From positions 30,735,305 through 30,799,304 of the forward strand of contig CM060961.1 in NCBI GenBank assembly GCA_030765045.1: 64,000 bases of DNA. The letters are read 5' to 3'. Source of the stretch: Tenodera sinensis (Eukaryota; Arthropoda; Insecta; Mantodea; Mantidae). The notes beneath the pieces are model-generated. The model did not search any database. It saw only the letters and a program-made list of their open reading frames with translations, and was not told where the DNA came from. Below, piece after piece: positions 46,520 through 58,162 of the stretch; within the stretch, counting starts at the first letter, position 1, and every line of letters begins with the position of its first letter. A program made the translations under genes and the position numbers.

Positions 46520-46990
46520 TCAGCTAACAACTGCATATAGATGTTGTGTTGTCCAGGATACTACTGATGGTAGAGGTCTCTGGTGGTGGTGATATGAACC
46601 TACTAAGCTGGTTTGTTAGTGAGAAATCAAAATTTGTAATTTTGTCCTTGGTTTTATAATGTATATGTTTTCCCATTTCTATGGCTGATTTGTCGATCTG
46701 TTTATATTTTATACATTGGATGTGTTCTTTTAATCTAGTTTTCAAATTTCTTTTAGTCTTACCTATGTATATTTAGTCACAGTCTGCACAATTAATTTGA
46801 CAAATACCTGAACTTTCAGTGTGTGGGGATTCTGTCTTTAAGGATGTGCAGAGTAAGTATGGTGTATCTGTTTTGTGATGCTAGAATAATTTGTTTTCTA
46901 AATATTTTCATAAATCTCTGGTCTGCCAAGGATGGTATGTAAATTTCTCTGTATTACCTGCCAAATGTAAGCAGTAAAAATTGAAAATAT
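46520..46990 (-). mobile_element. Penelope-like element relic with GIY-YIG end (another family)
   Basis: Minus-strand reading: EKFTYHPWQTRD, SSGICQINCADCD (stop) IYIGKTKRNLKTRLKEHI, KYKQIDKSAIEMGKHIHYKT and LTNQLSRFISPPPETS. Several stops. The YHPW and IYIGKTKRNL strings place it with the other PLEs. Confidence 0.8.
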
Positions 46991-47370
46991 TTCCTTATTA
47001 TCTCAGCAAAATGTACATATTAAATGACCAAAGCTTACTCCGTTTTTTGATAACTTTAGACACTTATTAAAATTGGAATAATATTTATTCCAAATATTGA
47101 ATATTTAATACTGCATTTATTGAATATTTAAAAAGTTATGCAAATTGGATTGTATTTAACACTTTCACTATCTTAGGTGGATGACAAAGAAAGTGTCGAA
47201 AGTTTCAAATCTGATAAGTGCTTGAACTATGCTTTCACATTTTATTCTGGATACCCAAGGCTATGTGGTGGTCATTATGTACATGGACAAAAGCTCTCTG
47301 CAAATCAATGTTAATTTAAGTAGGTATTTACACATAACAGATTATTTAGAAAGCTATTGTTTCATTGCAG

Positions 47371-47498
47371 GTCATGGGGGCGGTTGGGGATATTCTGGAC
47401 ACTCCATTGAAGCCATTCGGTTTATGGCTGATGCTGATATTTTGCTAGGAGGATTTGGTCTATTTGGTGGTCGTGGAGAATATACAGGAAAGATAAAG
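47371..47498 (+). CDS. hiw: Highwire/MYCBP2 ortholog, start of PHR domain 1
   Basis: This exon encodes HGGGWGYSGHSIEAIRF followed by DILLGGFGLFGGRGEYTGKI. It is the diagnostic opening of the PHR domain, the beta-sandwich that gives PHR proteins their name. The known PHR fold is also found in BTBD-type proteins, but the preceding RCC1 and Cys-rich exons settle the identity. Acceptor ttcattgcag and donor AAAG|GTAAAA; exit is phase 0. Identity to the vertebrate family appears very high by eye, as expected for this core. Confidence 0.97.
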
Positions 47499-48003
47499 GT
47501 AAAATATATGAAGAGCAGTTCAAGGAAAGCAGGGATATTTTGATGAAAATATATTAGTTTTAAAATAATTATGTATCCCAAAATTAGTGAGCAGTAGGAG
47601 GACAGTTCCTGTTTTAATTGATTTTAATTTAGAATGTACTGACAATATATCTGCCAAAGAATTTTATGTTTTTTATTTTTTTCTCTATTCTTTCTTTCAT
47701 TCCTAAATATATTAAGTTTTTGTTTTACATTATATTAAAAATGTATTTCTCTGCTTAAATTTTTGAAAAAGTTTTGCTACACAGTAGCCAGAAGACCTGT
47801 ATATTTCATTGCTGTTTGTCCTTCGTGTTTCAGAAAACACAGCGGTTTCAGGAAGAATGACTGATTGTAAAATATAACTGTTTTCTTGAATGTGTGCAGT
47901 GTTTTTAAAGATAAAGTCAACTTCATTTGCAAAGATTGAATGACTTGTCTTTACTAAAACAGAAAAGATTTTATTATGAAATGTGTTTTTAATCATGTAT
48001 AAT

Positions 48004-48349
48004 TGAGAGGTAGAATTGTAACTGAAAAATGCAATGCCACAGCTGGGATTTGAACCACAGGCTGTCTGCTTACCAGGAGGTAAGTTTGTTGGCATAAATA
48101 AATAATTACCATCTGAGGGTTGTTTGATACTGGGACATAAAGTAAGGCACCATTGGGATAATTGTCTCTGATGTGAGACTGCCTTTGTGGTTTACCGGGA
48201 GAAATACGAATTGGTTGGAGAATTCAGTGTCATTCTGGCAGATTGTCAAAGTAGCTTAATGGTTAGAGCACCCATCTGGTGAGCAGAGCGTCTGGGGTTC
48301 AAATCCCAGCTGTAGCATTGAATTTTTTAGTTCCAGTTCTACCTCTCAA
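48004..48349 (+). mobile_element. tRNA-derived family A with both ends inverted, 9 bp duplication
   Basis: Begins gagaggtag and ends ctacctctc, so both termini are the same core in opposite orientation; a tail scrap and one unit lie between. The duplication atgtataat is at 47995-48003 and 48350-48358. No A-rich tail at either edge. Confidence 0.88.
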
Positions 48350-48359
48350 ATGTATAATC

Positions 48360-49053
48360 TGCTGTAACAGCAATATTAAAATTGCCTTATAGCCATTGTT
48401 ATTGCGGTAATCACATGTATCACATTGTAAGGATTCTTAGATATCAGCTAAGATAGCACTTCAGATCTTTTCCATGTATTGTTTGGAATGCACTCTGCTC
48501 TTAATGGATGATAAGAGGCATTGTCCATTATCACGCTTTACCAGATCTTTTTAGCCACGGTAGGATACTTCACCGAAAACTTATTGAATATATTCAATGC
48601 AATAACCTTTTCACTGTTCCTTAAAGACTTTCCTCACAGATGTTAAACAAAACCACTTCTACCAATCTTGTTTCCATTTGCATGCTAAGATGATGCTGAG
48701 GCAACAGGCACCCTCCAACTTGATGACTGGTATTCAAAACTTGAGAACTGAATGTGCTGTGATTGGCAATAGGGTATATAGTGTATTATTGCAGTATATA
48801 ACATTATATTCTATATTATAAACAACAGTTTAAGTGGTTTATTAAACACAAGTAAAGCAAGAAGCTAAATAGGCCTTGGAACTATATTGTGGAGGAGTAT
48901 GGGAGTATTAAAATGCACCAGCCAATAAGGTTCATTTGCGTCTCGTGCTTCTGCTTACATCTACTGTATCTTTACAGTAAACCGATTATACTTTCTTGTC
49001 CTTCCTATACCACTACCTTAATTTTTAATGCTATATTTTATATAATGATTGTA
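48360..49053. other. Intron remainder, nothing recognised
   Basis: AT-rich; no recognised gene or repeat. Confidence 0.45.
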
Positions 49054-49055
49054 TA

Positions 49056-51295
49056 AGAGGGGGTGTCAAAAAAAACCGGAATTATTTTTTTGCATTTTAA
49101 AGCACCTGTGCATGAGATGGGAGTTGGTAGTACCGGAGAGGTCTGACCTTGAGTGATGAAATGGCATACACATCATTGGCCTGGAGGTGCTCGGTTGGAG
49201 GGTAGGAGGAGAAGTATTGGAAATGTTGCAGCAAGCCTACAAAGAGCAAGCAATGGGGAAAACTCAAGTGTTTGAATGGTATAAACGATTTTGGGAGGAT
49301 AAAAATGACCTTGAGTATGTTCCACGTCCCGGAAGACCATCGTTTATTGTTGACAAAGATTGCTGAGATTTTGAATATATCCTACGGATCAGCTGAAGAC
49401 ATTGTACGAAATGTTCTGGGGTATAGAAAAGTTGCAGCAAAGTGGGTGCCTTGTGTGATCAGTGGCAAACGCTCATTGCATCATTAAGAGTCAGGAAACA
49501 ATCACTGAATTAGGCATTGAGGTTAAATTTTAATTTTAATAGTAATTGGCTAAATTTTTATTTCTCCAATTGTAAAAAATTTTACAAGGATCGTCAAATT
49601 CTATGTACATACAATACAAGTATATTTACATAAATATGAGACTAGTTGAGAATATTGGGAAGTGCAATATACCATATTTTATCAATTTTTGTACTCTTCT
49701 ACAGAGTAAAATGCCTTTTCTAATAGATAAGATTTAATATTCTTTAGTTTGATTTTTTCATTTGTTATCTGTTTAATTCTAGATGGTAGATGGTTGTACA
49801 GATCTTTGCTAATATTTTCTATGCACTTATTATTTAGACCACCTATAAGTCTATTTCTAAAATAATTTTCTTTTGTTCTAGTGTTATATTTATGGATATT
49901 GCTGTTTTTGTTTTGATTATAACTTTTTAATGTGAGTTTAGTACATTCATATATATACAAAGAAGGCAACGTTAGAATATTTAGTTTTTTAAACACATTT
50001 CTACATGAATCTCTTTTTTCTATTCCTGCAATTAAGCGTACTGCTCTCTTTTGCAGCCTAAACAGCCTTAGAAGTAATGTTTTATGTGTTGTGCCCCATA
50101 ATACCACTCCATAGTTTAGGTGCGAGTGAATGAAGGCATAGTATACTTGCTTGACACTTCTTTTATCTATTATTTGTGTTATTTGTTTTAGTACATATAA
50201 ACCTGAATTAATCTTGCTTATGACTTTTTCAGCATGCATATTCCATTTCAAGTTACTGTCTATTATTAATCCTAGGAAATTTGTTTTATTTACTTGTTGA
50301 ATTTCTCTGTTTTCTATTTTTATCTTAATATTTGTATTTGTTTGTTTTTTGTTACCGAGACTAATTTGCATCCACTCTGTTTTGTTTGCGTTTAATACCA
50401 TACCTAAATTTTTTAGATGTTGACTGACTTTTTCTAGTAGAGTATTTGCCCTAATTTGTAGCTCTATTTCTGTTTTTCCTGTAACTACAATCGTAGTGTC
50501 ATCTGCATAACCTATCGCTATTCCCCCAGCTTCTTGAATTATTTTAAATAAACTGTTTATGTAGAGTAAGAATAGATACGGTCCTAATTTTGAGCCTTGT
50601 GGTACTCCATGTTTTACTTTTTTGAATTGTGATCGAATTTTTGTTAGCTTTCCACTTACATTGTGTATTATTTCAACGCATTGTTCTCTATTTTGTAAAT
50701 AAGAGCCAAGCCACTTTAATGGTAAGCCTCTAATTCCATAATTTTCTAACTTCGTCATCAATGTTTCTATGTTAACGCAATCGAAGGCTTTAGAAAGATC
50801 AAGGAATATTGCGATTACATATTCCCTTCTATTTAGAGCATTTATAATAATGTCATTTCCTTTACAAATTGCTTCTATTGTAGACTTTTTCTTTTGAAAC
50901 CCAAACTGGTATTTTGATAAAATTTGAAACCTATTACAGAAACTTTGTAGCTGTACGAGAAATAATCCCTCTACTATTTTAGAGAAGGTGATGCCACATC
51001 CACCTTATTCACTGGACCTAGCCCCGTGTGACTTCCACCTGTTTCCTGCAGTAAAAAAAGAGCTTCAGGATCATCATTTTTGAGTGATCAAGAGCTAAAC
51101 AATAAAATTTCAGGTGTACTCAACAGACTATCAAAAAGGGGTTTCAGGGAGTGTTTTGAACATTGGACTGAATGCTGGAATCGTTCTATTGTGTCCGAGG
51201 GAGAATACTTTGAAGGTGTGTAATGGAATTTGAATAAAGGTGAGCAGCATTTTCCAGTAAAACAACAATTCCGGTTATTTTTTGACACCCCCTTG
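49056..51295 (+). mobile_element. mariner-type transposon split by a LINE
   Basis: Inverted ends agagggggtgtcaaaaaa and, reversed, caagggggtgtcaaaaaa are flanked by TA (49054-49055, 51296-51297). The left part encodes MLQQAYKEQAMGKTQVFEWY and IAEILNISYGSAEDIVRNVL (helix-turn-helix part). The right part encodes PYSLDLAPCDFHLFPAVKKE and GFRECFEHWTECWNRSIVSE. The catalytic middle is replaced by the LINE at 49500-50985. Stops mark both halves. Confidence 0.9.
49500..50985 (-). mobile_element. Jockey/CR1-type LINE, 5'-truncated, inside a mariner
   Basis: The frame is open on the minus strand from about 50985 to 49682, over 430 codons: FSKIVEGLFLVQLQSF, YQFGFQKKKSTIEAI, AIFLDLSKAFDCVN, HGVPQGSKLGPYLFLLYIN and the catalytic YADDTTIV. 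The thumb follows (TNFLGLIIDSNLKWNMHAEK) and a C-terminus with KLNILTLPSLYIYE and YNHLPSRIK. No RNase H domain, so it belongs to the Jockey/CR1 side of LINEs; finer placement needs a tree. The lack of stops suggests a young copy. Confidence 0.9.
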
Positions 51296-51450
51296 TATTT
51301 GTTATAATTTATAGGCTCACAAGAAAAAAGGTTACTGTTTAATTTAGAAGAAAAATGAAATACTGATGACAATGTCCAAACCTATAACTCTAGATTATTC
51401 CTGAAATATTCATCAAAACTGAATGTATTGGTATTTCCATTATGTTTCAG

Positions 51451-51585
51451 CTGTTTGACATTGGTGTGGATGGAGGAGAACAAGAGACTGATGGAGAGAT
51501 GCTGGCAGAGACAGAAGAGGTGCCCTATGAATGTGGACCTCGACAGAAATTTCCCATGTTATTTGAAGAACCTATAGCACTACAG
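51451..51585 (+). CDS. hiw: Highwire/MYCBP2 ortholog, PHR domain 1, second exon
   Basis: Forty-five complete codons: LFDIGVDGGEQETDGEMLAE, then TEEVPYECGPRQKFPMLFEE and PIALQ. The IGVDGGEQETDG loop and the MLFEEPI strand are typical of PHR domain 1. Acceptor tatgtttcag and donor ACAG|GTAAAA; phase 0 at both ends. Only about 155 bp upstream lies the end of a mariner-type transposon that is itself split by a LINE, yet acceptor and exon are intact. Confidence 0.97.
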
Positions 51586-51599
51586 GTAAAAAGCCCTGT

Positions 51600-52095
51600 A
51601 GGGTAATGACATATCTTAAAGGCTCTTTAAGTGGTTAAAACCAAGTAATGACTGATATACAGCTATATAATGCTGTTTTGTTTGGTACGACAAGAAACAT
51701 ACCACTATAAATAGACTTCAGATCCTGTAACGAAATGGAGACAATGCTTCAAGTGTTGGTTTTTACCCCTCGGCAAGGTTAACTGATACATTGATTATGC
51801 AATTATCTAAGTTCTTGGTGGTGGAGTTCAGAAGTTCATATCTGTTGATAACATAACATTCTTTTTGTGTCCATTTCTGCCATGTTCACTTTTCAATCGT
51901 TCCCTTCATTTCACATTTTAATCAAGTTGAAAATATATGCAGAGTTGTTGCACTTAATTGCTATTCTGTAGCAATACATAGATTGAGTATTTTATTGGGA
52001 AAGTGATTCGTATTTGCACATATGTATTTTTGTTATAAATAATAATGCATACTTTAATTATTTTAAGTCATTAGAATTGAATTGTTGCTCAGAAC
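51600..52095. other. Intron remainder, nothing recognised
   Basis: No feature recognised between the PHR exon and the family A array. Confidence 0.45.
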
Positions 52096-52110
52096 AATAA
52101 GCTAAACATT

Positions 52111-53585
52111 AAGAGGTAGAACCGGAACTTAAAAATTCAATGCCACAACTGGGATTTGAACCACAGACCTTCCGCTTGCCGGGCGGACGCTCTACCACTG
52201 AGCTATTGTGACAAACTGCCAGAATGGCATTAAATTCTCAAGCCAGTTCGTATTTTTCCTGGTAAACCACAAAGGCAGTCTCACATCAGAGACAATTACC
52301 CCAATGGTGACTTACTATTGCAAGTACTTTATATCCCAGGATTAAATAACCTTCACATGGTAATTATTATTTATTTATGCCAACAAACTTACTGTTGGTG
52401 TTTTTAAACACACAAGCCGTGTGTGGGCAAAGTTTAAGAGGTAGAACCGGAACTTAAAAATTCAATGCCACAACTGGGATTTGAACCACAGACCTTCCGC
52501 TTGCCGGGCGGACGCTCTACCACTGTGACAAACTGCCAGAATGGCATTAAATTCTCAAGCCAGTTCGTATTTTTCCTGGTAAACCACAAAGGCAGTCTCA
52601 CATCAGAGACAATTACCCCAATGGTGACTTACTATTGCAAGTACTTTATATCCCAGGATTAAATAACCTTCACATGGTAATTATTATTTATTTATGCCAA
52701 CAAACTTACTGTTGGTAAGGTAAAAATACGAACTGGCTTGAGAATTTAATGCCATTCTGGCAGTTTGTCACAATAGCTCAGTGGTAGAGCGTCCGCCCGG
52801 CAAGCGGAAGGTCTGTGGTTCAAATCCCAGTTGTGGCATTGAATTTTTAAGTTCCGGTTCTACCTCTTAAACTTTGCCCACACACGGCTTGTGTGTTTAA
52901 AAACACCAACAGTAAGTTTGTTGGCATAAATAAATAATAATTACCATGTGAAGGTTATTTAATCCTGGGATATAAAGTACTTGCAATAGTAAGTCACCAT
53001 TGGGGTAATTGTCTCTGATGTGAGACTGCCTTTGTGGTTTACCAGGAAAAATACGAACTGGCTTGAGAATTTAATGCCATTCTGGCAGTTTGTCACAATA
53101 GCTCAGTGGTAGAGCGTCCGCCCGGCAAGCGGAAGGTCTGTGGTTCAAATCCCAGTTGTGGCATTGAATTTTTAAGTTCCGGTTCTACCTCTTAAACTTT
53201 GCCCACACACGGCTTGTGTGTTTAAAAACACCAACAGTAAGTTTGTTGGCATAAATAAATAATAATTACCATGTGAAGGTTATTTAATCCTGGGATATAA
53301 AGTACTTGCAATAGTAAGTCACCATTGGGGTAATTGTCTCTGATGTGAGACTGCCTTTGTGGTTTACCAGGAAAAATACGAACTGGCTTGAGAATTTAAT
53401 GCCATTCTGGCAGTTTGTCACAATAGCTCAGTGGTAGAGCGTCCGCCCGGCAAGCGGAAGGTCTGTGGTTCAAATCCCAGTTGTGGCATTGAATTTTTAA
53501 GTTCCGGTTCTACCTCTTAAAGTTTGCCCACACACGGCTTGTGTGTTTAAAAACACCAACAGTAAGTTTGTTGGCATAAATAAAT
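52111..53585. mobile_element. Inverted tandem array of family A (two minus, three plus cores) with 15 bp target duplication
   Basis: Two units on the minus strand start at 52111 and 52436 (period 325). After an inversion near 52715, three tRNA-like cores on the plus strand fall at about 52771, 53096 and 53421 (period 325 each). Units are almost identical. The left edge is the fixed end (a)agaggtag; the right edge is the ATAAATAATAA tail. A perfect duplication aataagctaaacatt lies at 52096-52110 and 53586-53600, outside the whole array. One minus unit lacks 8 bases of the A-box region. Confidence 0.95.
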
Positions 53586-53609
53586 AATAAGCTAAACATT
53601 ATTTCTCAA

Positions 53610-54135
53610 AATGGAGAACCTCCTGATACAATAAAGCCATCTTCCTAACCTCCTGTGCTTTCTATTCTGATTTTGCAATTACAAATTAAACTGACATAAA
53701 GTTAGCTTCTCATATAGTTATTATTGTGCTACTCTAATGGTTAACATGTGCTTTACCTTTGATCATCAGAAGCTTCTCATGTAACACACACACCACATGC
53801 ATTGTGTGTTCTCGGAAGTTGCTCAGTTTCATTTTGCACCGGTGAGCATGCCACTTCAACCAGTGAAATAAAAGAAATTACAAATGACAGAAAGCTGTTA
53901 ACTCCATATGGAGTGAAACACAGCATTGCAACATCTACCCTGTGTTCTCTCGTTCTGTTCCTTTTTTCCTGAAATCTTCCTAGAAGTAAATGTTCACATG
54001 TGGATGCGAATGCTTACTTGGAGAAAACGTGACAATGTTGCTTTTTGCGACACTGAATACTTTAGGAACTTAGGGAACTTTATTGTCAATAGACTGCAAT
54101 ACAGTTTTGACAAATTTCAATTACATAATTAAAAT
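53610..54135. other. Intron remainder, nothing recognised
   Basis: No gene or repeat recognised. Confidence 0.4.
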
Positions 54136-54139
54136 ATGT

Positions 54140-54590
54140 ATCTTCAATTACAAATTTATAATTCATCCAGAGTATACAATGACTTATTTATTAAATAGCT
54201 CTTGAGCTGACACTTAAAGTATTAGTTGTGTTAGTTTGCTTTATTGAGTTTGGTAACTCATTATAAAGACAGCCCCATTACACAAGGGTCTTTGTAACTA
54301 ATATTTAATCTAAAGCCTTGTCTATAAAAGTTGCAGTTATGCACCATGTTATAATGATGGACATTATTGTTTCTTAAGTTGTCTTTTTGTAGTGCATATG
54401 TAATTGCTTTATATACATATAGTGAAAATATTGTAAGAATTTGTTCTTCCCTAAAATACTGTCTGCATGAATCCCTAGGGTGTAAGTGATATATAGTTCT
54501 AATTTCTTTCTTCTGTAATTTAAAAAGTCTTTCCATGTGTGATTTAGCACTGCATCCCCAGATCTCCAGCCCATGTATCATCTGGAAATA
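54140..54590 (-). mobile_element. Jockey/CR1-type LINE, 3' fragment
   Basis: The minus frame reads GLEIWGCSAKSHMERLFKLQ, RTIYHLHPRDSCRQYFREEQ, SLYVYKAITYALQ and NFYRQGFRLNISYKD, then (frame change) LYNELPNSIK. This is the same C-terminal layout as 49500 and 58185, in a different family. Confidence 0.8.
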
Positions 54591-54599
54591 TTCATCTTC

Positions 54600-55290
54600 T
54601 CACTAGACTTTGACCAGCTGCATGTTAACCATTAGAGTAGCACAATTATAACCTCCTTTTATGAGTGCTCATTTAGTTGCACATTTTCTTTCAATAAACA
54701 AATAAGTACTTGCATGTAAACATGGCTCAAATGTAATAAAAAACTATCTGAATAAAATGTTGCTATTAATAACAGCTCAGGCTAAAGCCATTAACCCAAT
54801 TTATGCTGCCGATTTTACCCTAAAAGTCATTAAAGGTTGCTTGTTTATAATAAAGAGAAAAGGAATCCTCTGATATTCATATTCAATTAAACAGAATTGA
54901 AATTCAGGGACTGAATTTTAAAATCCCTCCTAAACCTCCCAATTTTTTTTGGAAATATTTTGGCTATGTACATCAGGAAGAATAGAGCTTTTATTAGTTA
55001 AAGAATTATCACAATTGATTTAATGGTTTTCAAAATTACCCTGTACATTCACAAATTTTCTTTAGAATATTAGTGTAGATCAACAATTCTCATCCCCTGC
55101 TGCTAAGATGGGTAACATCAGCAGCAGTAGCCGGTGAATTCATATTCCCATGGGTTGGGTTATCATCTTTCTTTCTGTCTTATATTATGCAGGGGAACTT
55201 TGAATTATCCAAGGGAAAAAAGGGAGACACAAGAATCTGAGAACAGCTAGTGAAGATAAAAAGGAAAAATTAAATGAATTATTTTATTTT
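54600..55290. other. Intron remainder, nothing recognised
   Basis: Nothing recognised before the PHR exon at 55297. Confidence 0.45.
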
Positions 55291-55296
55291 CCACAG

Positions 55297-55388
55297 GCAA
55301 ACAGATGGTATGTAGCATGGGCAAGAGTAAGTGGTCCATCAAGTGACTGTGGCTCCAGTGGACAAGGGATGGTCACCACTGAGGATCA
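55297..55388 (+). CDS. hiw: Highwire/MYCBP2 ortholog, PHR domain 1, third exon
   Basis: A short exon encoding ANRWYVAWARVSGPSSDCGS and SGQGMVTTEDQ. WYVAWARVSGPSSDCGS is one of the most constant strings of PHR domain 1. Acceptor attttccacag and donor CA|GTGAGT; entry phase 0, exit phase 2, with the last codon completed by the first base of the next exon. The preceding 3.7 kb intron contains the inverted family A array and a LINE fragment. Confidence 0.97.
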
Positions 55389-55399
55389 GTGAGTATATT

Positions 55400-56190
55400 G
55401 TGTACAATTGCTTAGTTAACATAAGTTGAAGTTTTTTAAAAACATTTTTTCTGTTCACTTACGTTTTCTTATCTGGGAAGTTACAGTGAAGTGGTTGAGA
55501 AATAAATTGAGGTGCATTAAATCACACAACTGCACTACCTTGGTTCTTTTGTCCAGAATATTAGCTGGGTTTGTCTTTTGTAACTTTTATTCTTCCTTAT
55601 GTAGCAGATGTATCTAATTTGTAGGGACATGCATAATTCGTGATCACAATAACGAGATTTTATTCATGAATTTTAAAATTTTTTCATTAAAAACTCAAAT
55701 TTTGACATTTTCCCATTATATTCATGAATTTTAATGTTTAGTTTTTATTAAACCATCATTTTTACATTTTGACGCTTCCGGAGTACAATAATTTTAAATG
55801 ACTTGATAAGTTTATATGCATACAATTTCCTCATTTTGATGATAATATATATCAAATATGGTGCAAGTGACGATCATCAATGGTTATGGAAGAACCATAC
55901 AAAGAAAATACAAGTGGTGTTTGTTAAAGTCCATGTTGATAGTACATAAACACACTCGTTTTCCGGAGTGCATCTGATAACTGATTCAGTTTGTTGTTTG
56001 TTTCTTCCACTTGTTCTTTATTTATGTTTACGGCATGCGTATAGAAAGCAGTCAAAGTCAAAGTTTCAAAAATAATGATAAATCAATAGAAAATAGCAAA
56101 TTACACATTGGCTGCTGCATAAAAATAGCTACTTACTTTTCCTGTATAAATGTCTTTATTTTTTTTTTTTTTTTTTTACATTCCATGCAA
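55400..56190. other. Intron remainder, nothing recognised
   Basis: AT-rich; a T tract at 56159-56177 precedes the LINE scrap. Confidence 0.45.
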
Positions 56191-56194
56191 TATA

Positions 56195-56301
56195 TTGTTG
56201 TTGTTGGCTAATGCTGCATTTCTGACAGTGAAGTCATTAATCCTCTTCTCTCCAATATTTTTCACTGATGGATGGAGCGCTAGAAGTGGCCGGGAATATT
56301 C
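56195..56301 (-). mobile_element. 3' scrap of the RNase H LINE near an exon acceptor
   Basis: ggctaatgctgcatttctga, gaagtcattaatcctctt, ctccaatatttttcactgat and agaagtggccggg match the LINE 3' end at 5712-5810. It ends about 71 bp before the exon at 56373. Confidence 0.85.
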
Positions 56302-56372
56302 TTTAAAGTTTACCATTGCATTTGGTTGCAAATAATCCTGACTATGATGCTGCCTCTCTTTTACTGTTTCAG

Positions 56373-56553
56373 GGTTGTGTTCTACTTTAAATCTTCGAAG
56401 AAGTCAAACAATGGTACTGATGTAAATGCTGGACAGATTCCACAGTTACTGTACAGGGTGATTACACCAGAGAACCAGTCTCCCAGCAGACAAACTGATC
56501 AATCAGAACCTGTGTATATTCTCAGCAGAGAATTCTCACGTGCAGTTAGCAGG
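56373..56553 (+). CDS. hiw: Highwire/MYCBP2 ortholog, PHR domain 1, fourth exon
   Basis: It encodes VVFYFKSSKKSNNGTDVNAG and QIPQLLYRVITPENQSPSRQ, ending VYILSREFSRAVSR. FKSSKKSNNGTDVNAGQIPQ is a hallmark of the PHR fold in MYCBP2-type proteins. Acceptor ttactgtttcag; the donor chosen is AGG|GTATGC because it leaves phase 0 and joins to ECFQSLL, as the family requires. A 3' scrap of the RNase H LINE sits about 70 bp upstream of the acceptor, close to where the branch point should lie. Confidence 0.96.
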
Positions 56554-56559
56554 GTATGC

Positions 56560-57830
56560 AGCCTTCCTCATTTGTAGTAATTCTTCATTAAATGGTACTT
56601 TTATTAATTTTTAGATTGTTGCTCCTAGAATTTGTAATTAGGAATTCTGTATTTATTCAAATATAGAATGATTTCAACTGCAACATGATCTCCATATTTC
56701 AGAACCTTCAGAATTTAGCTGTTACAACGGTTATCATTTTAGGAAATGTTTTCATCATCAGTATCATAACAGCAGTGACAATGATGATGCTAATGCTGTT
56801 GATGATAATGGACGTGATTTGCTGTCTAGATGTTAAAATGCATTATTGTAAACATTATAATGAAATTGAAGAGTGTATGTAATGGGTCACGCACACACAA
56901 AACTGCTCATCGTATCCAAGGTCACCCGGCCTCCTCTTGCCCATATATTGTTGAATGACCCAGTGTCACAATATGTAAATCTGTCTTATATTGCATAGCC
57001 ATCATATGCTAGTACATATTTTAGCCGTGCATGTATGAAGGAAATTCTCCAGTTTCTATTTTAGCTTTAAAGGAACCTTTTTTACCAATGGAAAATCTTA
57101 TAATCCCTCTAGATGTGTGGTAATTTGCTAACTGTACAGTGCAAAATGACACATAATCTAGCTGATACATTGTAGCCTTTATAGCAATCTTTCACATTCT
57201 CCACATGTTTCTCCTCTGCCAATACATCATGAACCTAAAATTTAAAACTTACTTTTCCCTGCATGCTAATTGAAAAGCTGTATCACAAATGAAAGATGAG
57301 CTGTGATTTTCAAAAAACAGTAATATCATCAGGAACCTCAGCTAACTATTACTGAGGCCATGCACACATTAGAAAGGGGCTTCAGATGGCATAAGTGAAA
57401 ACTGCAAAAGGAATCTAGTCCTGCAAATGACACCTTTGGGATGAATAGGAGTTCAGTCACATTAAAAAATTAATTCAGTAAAATTCAATGAAAAACTGAA
57501 GTTGGTAACAGTGAAGCAACACAGTTCTTCAATATAACAAATATCTAGAAACTATAAGATTCACTTATCTTAGTATTTGCTCCAGAAACGTGTTATGTTT
57601 TAGAATTACTCATCATAATTTTATTATAGATCATCTACAACATTTACTAAAATGAGAGGACTGCTATCTGTACTCCCTAAATCTTTTACAAACTAAAACT
57701 TCTCATTTAGCAATTGTCAACCGAACGCAATGGATCCCAAAGCAGCCAAAAATTCCCAAGTCATCACTTGAGGGTCAACTGGAACAGATCGATTTTTTGA
57801 ATATATATTAACATCCTCCAACATAATGTC
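56560..57830. other. Intron remainder with one PLE-like terminal motif
   Basis: agattcacttatcttagta at about 57557-57575 echoes the motif at 32270 and 35098. Nothing else recognised. Confidence 0.4.
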
Positions 57831-57839
57831 ATATCAGAC

Positions 57840-58035
57840 AGTGAATGAGTGAAATTAGTGAATTGATGCTCAAATGCACCCAAGGTCCATGGGTCTGACA
57901 TTAGTCTTCTCAGGATAAGAGGAAACCTCGTAAGAAAACCTTGTCCAAGTAACTTATCCTAACCAAGACTCAAACTCAAGACCTGTTGAATGTGAGACAG
58001 ACACGCTACCACCACACCACAGAGGTGGACATTAA
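57840..58035 (-). mobile_element. tRNA-derived family C retroposon
   Basis: On the minus strand it opens cctctgtggtgtggtggtag (A-box-like) and has gagtttgagtcttggttag (B-box-like), then ggtttcctcttatcctgag in the body. A second, older copy lies at 39885-40095. Confidence 0.65.
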
Positions 58036-58162
58036 ACTAATTTAGTTAATTATTGTTGAATAGTATTCACTTTTCTAAACGTTTGTATGCTATGTATGAG
58101 TAATTTCCTCCCTGGAACATAATATTTTCTGATTCAGGGGCAGCACTAGAAATGACCCATTA

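Noticed and set aside
52770..52840. True tRNA genes (also at 53096, 53421, 23745 and others)
   Set aside because: A and B boxes are perfect, but the flanks do not form an acceptor stem, there is no CCA-type end, and every copy lies in a repeated retroposon unit.
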